Assembly: GCA_039619475.1 (NCBI GenBank) | Contig: CM077115.1 | Location: 537,696,315 to 537,760,314, forward strand | DNA length: 64,000 nt | Source of the DNA: Icerya purchasi | Lineage: Eukaryota > Arthropoda > Insecta > Hemiptera > Monophlebidae | Direction of reading: 5' to 3' | In this document: positions 1 to 8,682 of the stretch, in pieces | How positions within the stretch are numbered: the first letter of the stretch is position 1 | How the letters are laid out: each line of letters opens with the position of its first letter | Notes under the pieces: generated by a model | The model's input: the letters and a program-made list of their open reading frames with translations, nothing else | Told to the model about the DNA's origin: nothing | Databases searched by the model: none | Position numbers and translations under genes: made by a program

Positions 1-264
1 CTTTCTTTTCCCTATCTTTCTTTTCATCACGAATATTTCCTAACCGTTCCTATACTATGCTTGCATTATTGCATCAGTGCTGGCAGGTCCAGTCGTCTTG
101 GTCTTCCTTGCCATTGGATTGCCTGCCTTTACTGAATAGGCGACATAAGAGATCCTCTTCTGCGCTACTACTCTTATGTTCCCATTAAGCGCGGCTACGC
201 TGCTCCTGCCCTAGCAGTAAAGCAGCACTCATACTCGGCAACGAGGGAGATAGAATAATATAGA
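1..264. other. Unrecognised sequence, no gene seen
   Basis: No open frame of interest and no family recognised. It contains a moderately GC-rich stretch, then a short direct repeat (AGAATAATAT, twice) at about 249-270 that leads into the repeat family at 265-650. Confidence 0.3.
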
Positions 265-650
265 ATAATATTAATTACAACGTAATTCTTAGGCTACCCC
301 CATTCGAAAAAATGTCCCAATTTTATGTAACGCTAAATGTCCCAAAAAAATGTCCCAATTTTATGTAACGTTTGTTATATTTTGTAGGATTTTTGTTATT
401 GTTATTTAAAAAATGTCACGATTTTATGTAATGAAATATGTAACGAAAAAATGTCTTAATTTTATATAACGGAAGTTAAATGTTAGAATAGGATTTTTGT
501 GGTTATGTTATTTTTTGTGTGTGTTGATGCCAAAAAGAATTACGTTGTAAATTTTGATAATTTTATATAAAGTATAGAAGAGAAAGAGACAGAAACGAAA
601 GCAAGAGGGGTCTAGGGGCACAGCCCCTTGCGAGGCCAGAATGGCCGAGT
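265..650. repeat. Repeat related to outer part of foldback element
   Basis: The motif AAAAAATGTCCCAATTTTAT occurs twice here (about 309-365) and recurs near 37214 and, inverted, near 44630. The block is bounded by a 16-bp inverted repeat, TTACAACGTAATTCTT at about 275-290 and its reverse complement at about 536-551, so it may be a small element. The following sequence (about 552-646), ending with GCGAGGCCAGAATGGCCGAG, closely resembles 44678-44783 beside the foldback element. This is therefore a dispersed family. The true ends, class and direction are unresolved. Confidence 0.6.
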
Positions 651-689
651 TTATAATAATATATATTTATATATTTATATATATATGTG

Positions 690-721
<32 letters not shown>

Positions 722-1920
722 AAATATATTAAGCGATGTATGTATGTAAAAAACAAGGACTAAATGTAGCGTTCAAAACAAAAAATAATTAAAGAAATAA
801 AATATATACTTTGAATACAACAAATAATAATATTTTTGAAAATAGTGCAGTATATACCGAATAAAGTGTACAGATTCTGAAAAATTATATACTGGTTAAA
901 TAGGTAGGAAAATCAAGTGCAGATCAAAGGAATATATAAAATCATTCAATAATAATAAAATTGAAAAATCTACGTACGTAAAACATGTAATGAAAAATAG
1001 ATCTATATCTAATATGCATTAGAAAAAAGCAGTATAACGGTCTTAGCTTCCTATTATAATGAAGGAAACTTAAATAATGTAGTTGAAAATTATTGTAAGT
1101 AAATGTAAACATAATTACCCTTAAATGATCAAATACCGAATAATAATAATAACCCTCTTTTCAATATAAAAATTTAACTCTTTTTCGATTTTTGTTCTCT
1201 ATACACATATTCTTAATATGTATTTGTTTCAGAAATGTTGTTCCTCAAATTCGTTATTATCCTACATTTGATTATTTGTATATTTTACTGCCTTTGGTTA
1301 TTTTTTTTTTTTTTGTTTTTTCCATCTTTAACTGTAGTTCTACTGCTATTCGCCTATTATTTTCCTTACACATATAGTTCCAATATTTCTCTTGTTTTTA
1401 GTTTTATTTCGGTGTACTCTGTCTTGTTAGCTGTGATGATGGGCTATGCGTGAAAACGTTTCTTTAAATTATGTTTATTTACTTTAATTTATTAAAATAA
1501 ATATATTTACATTTATTTATTTTATATTTATACTCTTTAATAAATTTCGATTTTTTTCTATTTATGTATTTTTAATTTCCCTTGCGAAGGATTTTAAAAT
1601 TTTACTCCATTCATTCGAAATGTAATATTGGTATTTATGTTTTGTTGTATTTTCATCTCTTATCCTATTAACTCGTATTAATTATCGCACTAAAATTTTA
1701 TTGCAGCCTGAACTTTACATCTTTCTATTGTTTATTACGCAGCTTTTAGTACTGAGTGCTTAGAATAATTTTAAGATTACTTTTACGTATACTGAATTTA
1801 TGAATTCATTTTAACGATAAAGTTACATCTTGCGGTAAAATGTCTCAAAATACAGTTACTTTAAATAAGCGAGTTCAAATTAGTCCTTTCATTTGAATGA
1901 TAAAAAATAAAACTACATAC
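651..1920. other. AT-rich non-coding, with TA microsatellite
   Basis: A TA-rich microsatellite covers about 656-735. The remainder is AT-rich with homopolymer runs. Short plus-strand frames at 1192-1453 are low-complexity and hydrophobic and look accidental. The stretch follows the FAR donor site at 1920-1919 on the minus strand, so it is probably intron. I looked for the missing last FAR exon on the minus strand and did not find a convincing one. Confidence 0.4.
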
Positions 1921-2178
1921 CTTCTTCGTCTTTTTCTGGCTTCTGGAACGGTTTCCAGCCCATCTTTAAGTAAATATATACGTATGCCTTTGGTCAAGTC
2001 GTAACAGTATTTCTCCCAGTCGAGTTTACTTAAATCGAAATCGAACGTTTCCCTATCTTCTTCAGACATTATTCCAAAAAGTTGTTTTGTGTTATTGTCT
2101 ACGAATTTCCACTGCTTGGTACAGAAGTACGATATGATCTGTGAATGTTTATGTACTTTTTCGTATGCGTCCCATAAT
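1921..2178 (-). CDS. Fatty acyl-CoA reductase exon, C-terminal FAR domain
   Basis: FARs reduce fatty acyl-CoA to fatty alcohol using NADPH and are usually bound to the ER or peroxisome membrane; in insects the alcohols feed cuticular hydrocarbons, waxes and pheromones. This exon encodes 85 codons of the C-terminal (sterile) FAR domain, with the family pattern of a W-K-F strand, then SEEDRETFDFDLSKLDWEKY and a GIRIYLLKDG segment. The acceptor AG is at 2180-2179 and the donor GTATGT starts at 1920. One base completes the codon left open by the exon at 20353-20646, and two bases are left over at the end, so at least one more exon must follow. That exon, probably carrying the C-terminal membrane segment, was not found. 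The join to the upstream exon is seamless against the family (GKKAR, then LWDAYEKVHKH). Confidence 0.9.
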
Positions 2179-2937
2179 CTAGAAATAAATCATCAACATA
2201 TCAACAGCAGTGAGATTAAAAAATACGATATGTATCAGTTATTTTAAAGTCGCTCGGCAACCGGGGCCATTGGTGACGTTAAGAAGTTTACATCTTATAA
2301 GTGATAGAGATTATAAAACAGCAGGAAAAAAAAAAGAAAGAGAAGTGGTATTTAGAGGGGGCAACCGGTAGGAACGAAGTTCCGTTCACTTTTTGGTAGA
2401 TATACGAGTATAAAGTCATTCGAAAAATATAAACAACAGAAACAAAAAAAAAGACTTTTCAAATTCAATAAAATTTACACATGTTTAGAATTGAGCTTAT
2501 ACAGCTGTTCGCGCGCAATGCTTGCTGTTCGAATCTCGACACACACACACACACACATCCGTATATAATAGAAAGAGACAGAGCGAAAGAGAAAGAAAGT
2601 GAAGGTCGCCTGGAGAACGCATAACGCTTTTTCGTTCCCTGCCGATTTCTGCCAGTTTACTCCGATCGCCAAGCCTCGTAAAAGAACTTCGTTCCAAGAA
2701 CTGATATACAATACACTACATATGTGGGAAAAGTTTGGGGAGCTTCAAAAATTTAAAGATGTTGTTACACGCTGTTTCACTATTTGCCAGAATTTTGGAC
2801 AAACCAGTACCCCCTCGAAACACAAAGATCTCTCTCATTAAAATTTATGGCTTTACAATTGGCAGGGATTTTCCATTTGCTACTGAAGATAAGCCGTTTT
2901 TTCTACTGAAGAGGCTGAACCTTGCTCTGATGATCAA
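2179..2937 (-). other. FAR intron, left part
   Basis: Non-coding sequence between the FAR exon and the jockey LINE. It holds a short CA microsatellite at about 2540-2557 and a purine-rich run. Small frames at 2475-2956 show no family similarity and look accidental. With its insertions the intron runs to 20352, about 18.2 kb. Confidence 0.6.
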
Positions 2938-2951
2938 TTTTGTAGTTTGTC
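2938..2951 (+). repeat. Target-site duplication, left copy
   Basis: TTTTGTAGTTTGTC matches TTTTGTAGTTTATC directly after the poly(A) tail at 6120-6133 in 13 of 14 positions. This defines the ends of the LINE between them and shows target-primed insertion. Confidence 0.85.
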
Positions 2952-3323
2952 TATAAAAAGCTGCAAAATATCAGAAATCACCAGCAACATGCAGTAAAAA
3001 GTAGAAACAATACATTAGACAAATACGCAAACTCCAGACATTTGCCCCCTTCCGGTCTCCAAGAACATACAGAGACAAATCAAACTGAAGGTCTTAATTC
3101 AACACAGCGCTTGACTTATGCGCAAATCGCAGGACAGCGGCATAAACGAGAAATAAATAGAACTTCTGAAGTCAATGACAGTAATAATAATGACATTGCA
3201 ACAATGCTACATACATTCTTAACTGAAATAAAAACCCTTTTTCTTGAAATGATGCAACAGCAAAATCAGGTGCTTAACAATGTTATACAGACTATTACAA
3301 CTGCTTTACTTAATAAAAAATGA
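2952..3323 (+). CDS. LINE 1 ORF1 (gag-like), C-terminal remnant
   Basis: The last 123 codons of a gag-like ORF1, open from the insertion junction to TGA at 3321-3323. An initiation codon is absent because the 5' part is missing, and the zinc knuckles normally found in ORF1 are missing with it. The retained part shows a TYAQIA segment and a helical, Q- and N-rich tail. The equivalent place in the related LINE at 22.1 kb has TYSKVA followed by a similar helical tail. Its stop overlaps the ORF2 start as ATGA, suggesting that ORF2 is translated by termination and re-initiation. Confidence 0.8.
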   Translation, partial: YKKLQNIRNHQQHAVKSRNNTLDKYANSRHLPPSGLQEHTETNQTEGLNSTQRLTYAQIAGQRHKREINRTSEVNDSNNNDIATMLHTFLTEIKTLFLEMMQQQNQVLNNVIQTITTALLNKK

Positions 3324-5980
3324 AGAATTTAAAAATAGTTACCTGGAACACTAACGGTGTTCTTAATCATATCGATGAAATACAAATGTACATTTTGCAA
3401 AACAATATTGATGCGCTTCTAATATCTGAAACACATCTCACTAACACAAGACATATTACATTCCCGGGATACAATTCATATTATACAAATCATCCAGATA
3501 ATACAGCACACGGTGGCACTGGTGTTATAATAAAAAGTAATATAAAACACTATGAACTGAACAAATATAAATTCAATTACCTACAAGCGACCAGTGTAGT
3601 AATCACTGAAGGTCCAAATAAAAATATTACTCTCTCAGCAGTATACTGCCCTCCGAGGCATATTATAAAAAAAAAACATTTTACCGACTTCTTCAGAACT
3701 TTAGGTAACAGATACATTGTAGGAGGAGATTTCAATGCGAAAAATATTCACTTTGGGTCAAGACTGACAGTGCCCAGAGGGAAAGAATTAAAATCATCCA
3801 TGGACGAAACATACAGCATGGTCTATTCATCGGGAACACCTACTTATTGGCCAACCGACCTTAATAAAACACCGGATCTCTTGGACTTCTTCATAATAAA
3901 AGGAATTTCATCCCCATTTATTGATGTTAGGACTGACGAAATATTGTCATCAGATCATTCATCGGTTACACTAACAATTAGTCAGCATATAGTTAGAAAA
4001 ATGCGGAAACCAAAACTCCATAATAAATTCACAGATTGGGATGCATTTCGAGAGCAGCTTGAACGTACAATGAACGTTAAAATACCGCTGAAAACTGCAA
4101 AACAAATAGATGAAGCGGTAGAATACTTCATTAAAGTCATACAACGAGCTGCGTGGAAATCCACACCAAAGGAAAGAGGTTATGAGCCTGTTATCTATTA
4201 TCCAGATAAAATTAAAAAAGCGGTCCAGTTAAAACGGAAACTGAGAAAACAATGGCAATTATCGAGAAACCCTACCCATAAAACAGCATTAAATAAGCAG
4301 ACGAAGTTTTTAAAGAAATTATTGCAAGATTTAAAAAACAAATCCTTAAAACAAAGGTTAACAAATCTATCGCCCCTGCCGCAACATGACTACTCGTTGT
4401 GGAAAATAACAAAAAATCTTAAAAGACCTGTACATGCGGTGCATCCGTTAAGAAAATCAAGTCGAACTTGGGCTAAAACGGACTCAGAAAAAGCAGAAGT
4501 CTTTGCAAAACATTTCGCAAACATATTTCAGCCATATCCTGGAAATTCAACGCTGACCCCTGATGCTTACTGTTATGATGTTTCTAAACCAATAAAACTC
4601 ACATCTCCGGGGGAAATTAATAACTTAGTAAAAACTTTAAATCCGCATAAATCTCCGGGTTATGACTTAATTACGGCACGGATTTTAAAGGAATTGTCCA
4701 GAAAAGGTTTTATATTTCTGACATATGTCTTCAATGCGATGCACCGGCTACGGTATTTTCCGATACAGCTAAAACTGTCACAAATTATCGTCATTAAGAA
4801 ACCGCTTAAACCACCGACAGAACCGGACTCGTATCGGCCCATCTCCTTGCTGTCCGTAGTCTCTAAGCTTTATGAAAAGCTGTTGCTGAAGCGGTTAATG
4901 CCAATTATTAACGACAAAGAGTTAATACCGGAACATCAGTTCGGTTTCAGAGCTAAGCACGGTACAACAGAACAAGTGCACCGCATAGTTAACACTATAG
5001 AGGCATCCCTCGAAGGGAAAAAGTACTGTGACGCAGTGTTTTTAGATATAAGCCAGGCTTTTGACAAAGTCTGGCACGACGGTCTGTTACACAAAATAAA
5101 ACGTCACTTTCCCCATGAAATATATCAATTACTTTGGTCATACTTACACGAAAGATACTTCTTTGTGAAGTATGGAGATGACTCATCAGATATATATCCG
5201 ATAAAAGCAGGCGTTCCGCAGGGAAGTGTGCTGGGGCCACTACTCTATCTCATATACACGTCAGATATTCCTACGCCCTCCAACGTGCAGGTAGCAACAT
5301 TTGCTGATGATACCGCGATCTTATGCTCGGATGTATGCCCGGTTAAAGCGCGTAACACCATTCAAGAAGCTGTTACTGAACTCTCATCGTGGTTTAGCCA
5401 ATGGAAGATTAAAACTAATGAAAGCAAATCAAGGCGAGTAATCTTTACTAACAGAAGAATTGTGCCAACGGAAGATATAATCCTGAATGATGTTCCAGTT
5501 CCACAACACACAGATGTAAAATATCTTGGTATGTATCTCGACCAAAGATTAACATGGAAGAAACACATAACAGCAAAACGGATCGAACTAAATGCAAAAC
5601 TGAAGCAAATGTACTGGCTATTAAACAGAAAATCAGAAATATCTCCTGAAAATAAACTATTAATATACGCTCAAATCCTAAAGCCAATTTGGCGGTACGG
5701 TTGCCCCTTATGGGGCTGCTCGAAAAAGAGCAATATAGCGATCATCCAACGGATACAGAATAAAATCCTTCGAATGATAGTCAATGCTCCGTGGTATATC
5801 ACCAACTTAACACTACATGAAGATCTAAAAATCAAGACCGTGCTAGAAGTAATAACTAATGATGCAAAAAAGTATGCTAGCAGACTGGAGATACATCCAA
5901 ATTACTTAGCGATCGTATTGTTGGATAATTCGATGGAAGTTCGGCGGCTTGACAGAGTCAAGCCGATGGACTTAGCCTAA
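3320..5980 (+). CDS. LINE 1 ORF2: endonuclease and reverse transcriptase
   Basis: An uninterrupted 886-residue ORF2 protein that nicks the target and copies the element's RNA there. Residues 1 to about 220 form an AP-type endonuclease, with WNTNG, the catalytic E in ISETH, GGDFNAK and the terminal SDH. From about residue 430 to 700 there is a reverse transcriptase with SYRPISLLS, HQFGFR, the LDISQAFDKVWH strand, GVPQGSVLGPLLY and the catalytic FADD box. The C-terminal part holds the KYLGMYLD motif and WRYGCPLWG. No RNase H follows. The length is normal for jockey-clade ORF2 (about 900) and no stop or frameshift is present. The ATG overlaps the ORF1 stop. All catalytic residues I could check are retained, although the copy itself is 5'-truncated and so unlikely to be transcribed from its own promoter. 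Confidence 0.95.
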   Translation: MKNLKIVTWNTNGVLNHIDEIQMYILQNNIDALLISETHLTNTRHITFPGYNSYYTNHPDNTAHGGTGVIIKSNIKHYELNKYKFNYLQATSVVITEGPNKNITLSAVYCPPRHIIKKKHFTDFFRTLGNRYIVGGDFNAKNIHFGSRLTVPRGKELKSSMDETYSMVYSSGTPTYWPTDLNKTPDLLDFFIIKGISSPFIDVRTDEILSSDHSSVTLTISQHIVRKMRKPKLHNKFTDWDAFREQLERTMNVKIPLKTAKQIDEAVEYFIKVIQRAAWKSTPKERGYEPVIYYPDKIKKAVQLKRKLRKQWQLSRNPTHKTALNKQTKFLKKLLQDLKNKSLKQRLTNLSPLPQHDYSLWKITKNLKRPVHAVHPLRKSSRTWAKTDSEKAEVFAKHFANIFQPYPGNSTLTPDAYCYDVSKPIKLTSPGEINNLVKTLNPHKSPGYDLITARILKELSRKGFIFLTYVFNAMHRLRYFPIQLKLSQIIVIKKPLKPPTEPDSYRPISLLSVVSKLYEKLLLKRLMPIINDKELIPEHQFGFRAKHGTTEQVHRIVNTIEASLEGKKYCDAVFLDISQAFDKVWHDGLLHKIKRHFPHEIYQLLWSYLHERYFFVKYGDDSSDIYPIKAGVPQGSVLGPLLYLIYTSDIPTPSNVQVATFADDTAILCSDVCPVKARNTIQEAVTELSSWFSQWKIKTNESKSRRVIFTNRRIVPTEDIILNDVPVPQHTDVKYLGMYLDQRLTWKKHITAKRIELNAKLKQMYWLLNRKSEISPENKLLIYAQILKPIWRYGCPLWGCSKKSNIAIIQRIQNKILRMIVNAPWYITNLTLHEDLKIKTVLEVITNDAKKYASRLEIHPNYLAIVLLDNSMEVRRLDRVKPMDLA

Positions 5981-6091
5981 CAAAAAGGAAAAGTAATCTT
6001 CTGCACCTATCGCTGGATAGAGTGCTACTCAATGTTACGCTCTAATACTAAAATTGCCAGATAGCTGTTATCAGCTAGGAGCAATTTGGCA

Positions 6092-6133
6092 CAAAAAAAC
6101 AAAAAAAAAAAAAAAAAAATTTTGTAGTTTATC
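6092..6133 (+). repeat. LINE 1 poly(A) tail and right TSD
   Basis: A nearly pure A run with one C interruption ends at 6119. It is followed at 6120-6133 by the right copy of the target-site duplication. Confidence 0.85.
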
Positions 6134-7497
6134 GGTAGTTTTTTGAAGGCGTTTTTGTAAAATTTCGGGATTTGCAACTGTCACATGAATATATTGAGAC
6201 GGATTCGGCAGCTGTAGCGTGTGTAATTACGTTTTATACGCTTCAAGAGAATGCTGTCCGAGGTAGAAATTATTATTTCGATTTTAATATCATTTATATT
6301 TCGGGTTTTTCTCGGGCAGCAGAGATGACGGTGAATTGCGATCGGAGAAGCTATTTCGACCGAGAAGCCTGGTTATCCCGAACGCAGCCGTTCTGTCGGC
6401 TGTGTTGCGGGAGCGAACTGGTTGTGCGGGGGAAATCGCGGTCGCGTTTACCATCGAAACGTATAAGTACAGAGCATGTAGCTACGAGAGTCGCGAGAGA
6501 ATTTACAAAATCCCGGAAAGACAGGGTAGTAGCCGTTTTAAGATATAAGATATAATATAGAAATGTTCTAAAAAAATCGGCGTTAGAATGAATTGATAAG
6601 GTACAGGGTAATTTTCAGTGATTCGACTATGTCGTTTGGAATAGCCCATCGTGTACTGAAAATCTTTGTTCGTGCATGGCACTATAATTCGATAGGCAGA
6701 TTAATTAATTGTTCACGCGAGACAGTCGGTTTATTTCGGTGTTAGGTCGAGAATGATCGTTTGTTTAATTTAGTCGTAAGATCACACCGTCGCGTGTATC
6801 TGTTTTTACCCTAGTCATCGTTAATTTCCACGTGCATTCATCATAATTTTGATCGAAATTTCGTTTTTTTCTGTTTAATTGTAATGTTTGGAATTTGTTT
6901 CCCCTGTATTTCTTTCTCTTTTTTTTTCTTGTGTAAATTTTGTTTAAATATATACGTTTTATAGAAGGCTTCGTTATTGGACACGTGGTAAGCCCATGAC
7001 ATCTCCACCGGGGAGAAACTACCGCCATCGAACGGCAGATTTCACGAGTTTTCTTTTATTTTTTTTCTTCATCAAAAGCCTAGAGCTCTGCTCGGCAGAG
7101 TTTTCCAGCAGTGGCAAGCCGTTACTTTGCCACTGGCGCCCGTAAGATAGTTTTTTTTATTATTTTTTTTTTATTTTTTCCTCGTACATCAACCAAAAAG
7201 TCGATTTACATCAATATATATGCATAAATATATACATATATTGTAAAATCGTTAGCTAAAAGGCTGTATTTAATGGGCGGTTCAATGATTCTTGCAGCAG
7301 TTAAACCATATCTTATTGGCAGAAGCATTAAAAGTCGCTGTATACGAAAATTATTGGAACAAACAATCACAACGTCTGAAGACGAACGACATCATAGCGA
7401 CGGCAACGTATCCAACACAAATTAATAAACTTCCCTTGTCCATAAAGTATTACAATTATTATTTGACTCATTCTCAAAATAAATTAATAAATTAATA
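6134..7497. other. Intron sequence, no gene assigned
   Basis: The part from about 6170 to 6560 has more CpG than its surroundings and one 127-codon plus-strand frame (6172-6555) without any motif I recognise. Frames at 6765-7028 (minus) and 7292-7495 (plus) likewise lack domains. The stretch just before 7498 may be the 5' part or ORF1 remnant of the next LINE, but I see no zinc knuckles to support that. Confidence 0.3.
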
Positions 7498-8682
7498 ATG
7501 GCTGCTAGAGACAGTATTATGCAATGGAACTGCAGAGACCTTTTCAAGCATATAGAAGAACTCAAATTACTAATTAGTGAGTGGACGCCGGGCATCATCT
7601 GTCTCCAAGAAACGCATTTGAAACCAACCCAGTCTTTCTCATTTAAAAATTTTATAGTCTATCAATCAGATTACTCTCAAGGAATATCAGCGTGTGGAGG
7701 TGTCGCCACGCTAGTGCATAAGTCTTTCCCATCCCAACTCCTTAGTATTACCACACAGCTACAAGCGGTAACAGTAACAGTAAAGCTGCCATCCCTTTCT
7801 TTCCCTTCTATAACAGTATGTAACTGTTATTTTCCTCCTTCAGTAAATATTTCTGAAGCTCATATTGAGAGGTTGCTTCGTCAGTTACCCACTCCCGTGA
7901 CTTGGATAGGTGATTTTAACGCTCATTCCCCTCAATGGGGTGCCGCCTATATCAATGCGCGGGGAAAAATAATTTCTGACTGCGTACTAGGTAGCTATTT
8001 AATTTTGCTGAGCCCTCCATCCCATACATACTTCAATGCAACTCACAACACGTTTTCAACAATAGACCTTGCCTTCATTTCAACGGTGCTGATCCCTTAC
8101 ATAAACATCAAGGTGCGCCAGGATTTATGCTCCAGTGACCATTACCCCATTTTTATTCATTTCCCTACCCTGTCACCCAAGCGACGTCCTATCCATGTGC
8201 AACCACGATTCGCATTCCAGAAGGCGGACTGGAGCACTTATCGAGATAAAACTATAATACCCTGTCGCCATGCACTAAGTATAGAAGAAAACGTGTCCAT
8301 CTTCACTCATGCGATCAATAATGCAGCCCGAGCAACGATTCCGTCCACATCGAATTATCAACGCCGATGCGTTCCATGGTGGTGCCCAGAAATTAAGTCC
8401 GTAATACGCCAACGGAAAAGAACACTTAAAAAGTTCAAGGCAACGAAGTCGCAGCAAGACTTAATCGATTTCAAAAAATACAGAGCTAAAGCCCGCCTGC
8501 TTATACGAATTAAAAAGCAGCAATCTTGGGTAGCCTTTGTCTCCTCGATCTCAAAGGACACACCAAGTGCTATAATGTGGAAGAAGATAAAGGCGCTGAA
8601 TGGTAACACTAGTTCCACTCCGACCCCCTTCTTACTTATAAACGGGACGCTGGTGACAGATGAATCCGAAGGTGGCAGGTAA
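7498..8682 (+). pseudogene. I-like LINE ORF2, endonuclease part
   Basis: 394 codons beginning with ATG. The endonuclease shows MQWNCRDL, the catalytic glutamate in LQETHL, IGDFNAHSPQWG and SSDHYPI. A linker region follows with a WWCPEIK segment and a basic stretch. The frame ends in a premature stop shortly after a frameshift; the same protein resumes one frame over from about 8660. Catalytic residues look intact, so the lesions are downstream and the copy died by later decay. Confidence 0.85.

Larger units (their letters stand above)
2952..6119 (+). mobile_element. Jockey-clade LINE 1, 5'-truncated, with TSD and poly(A)
   Basis: A non-LTR retrotransposon bounded by a 14-bp target-site duplication with one mismatch. 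It starts inside ORF1, whose frame is open from the very first base, so the 5' end was lost by incomplete reverse transcription and not by later deletion. It carries the end of ORF1, a complete ORF2 (endonuclease and RT, no RNase H) and a short 3' UTR, then a poly(A) tail from about 6092 to 6119. The lack of RNase H and the ORF layout fit the jockey clade, as does similarity to the copy at 22.07-26.53 kb. It lies in an 18-kb FAR intron, antisense to that gene. Confidence 0.93.

Noticed and set aside
1192..1453. Two overlapping hydrophobic plus-strand frames
   Set aside because: Low-complexity, T-rich coding without motif; the composition explains the hydrophobicity. Also considered on the minus strand as last FAR exon, without match.
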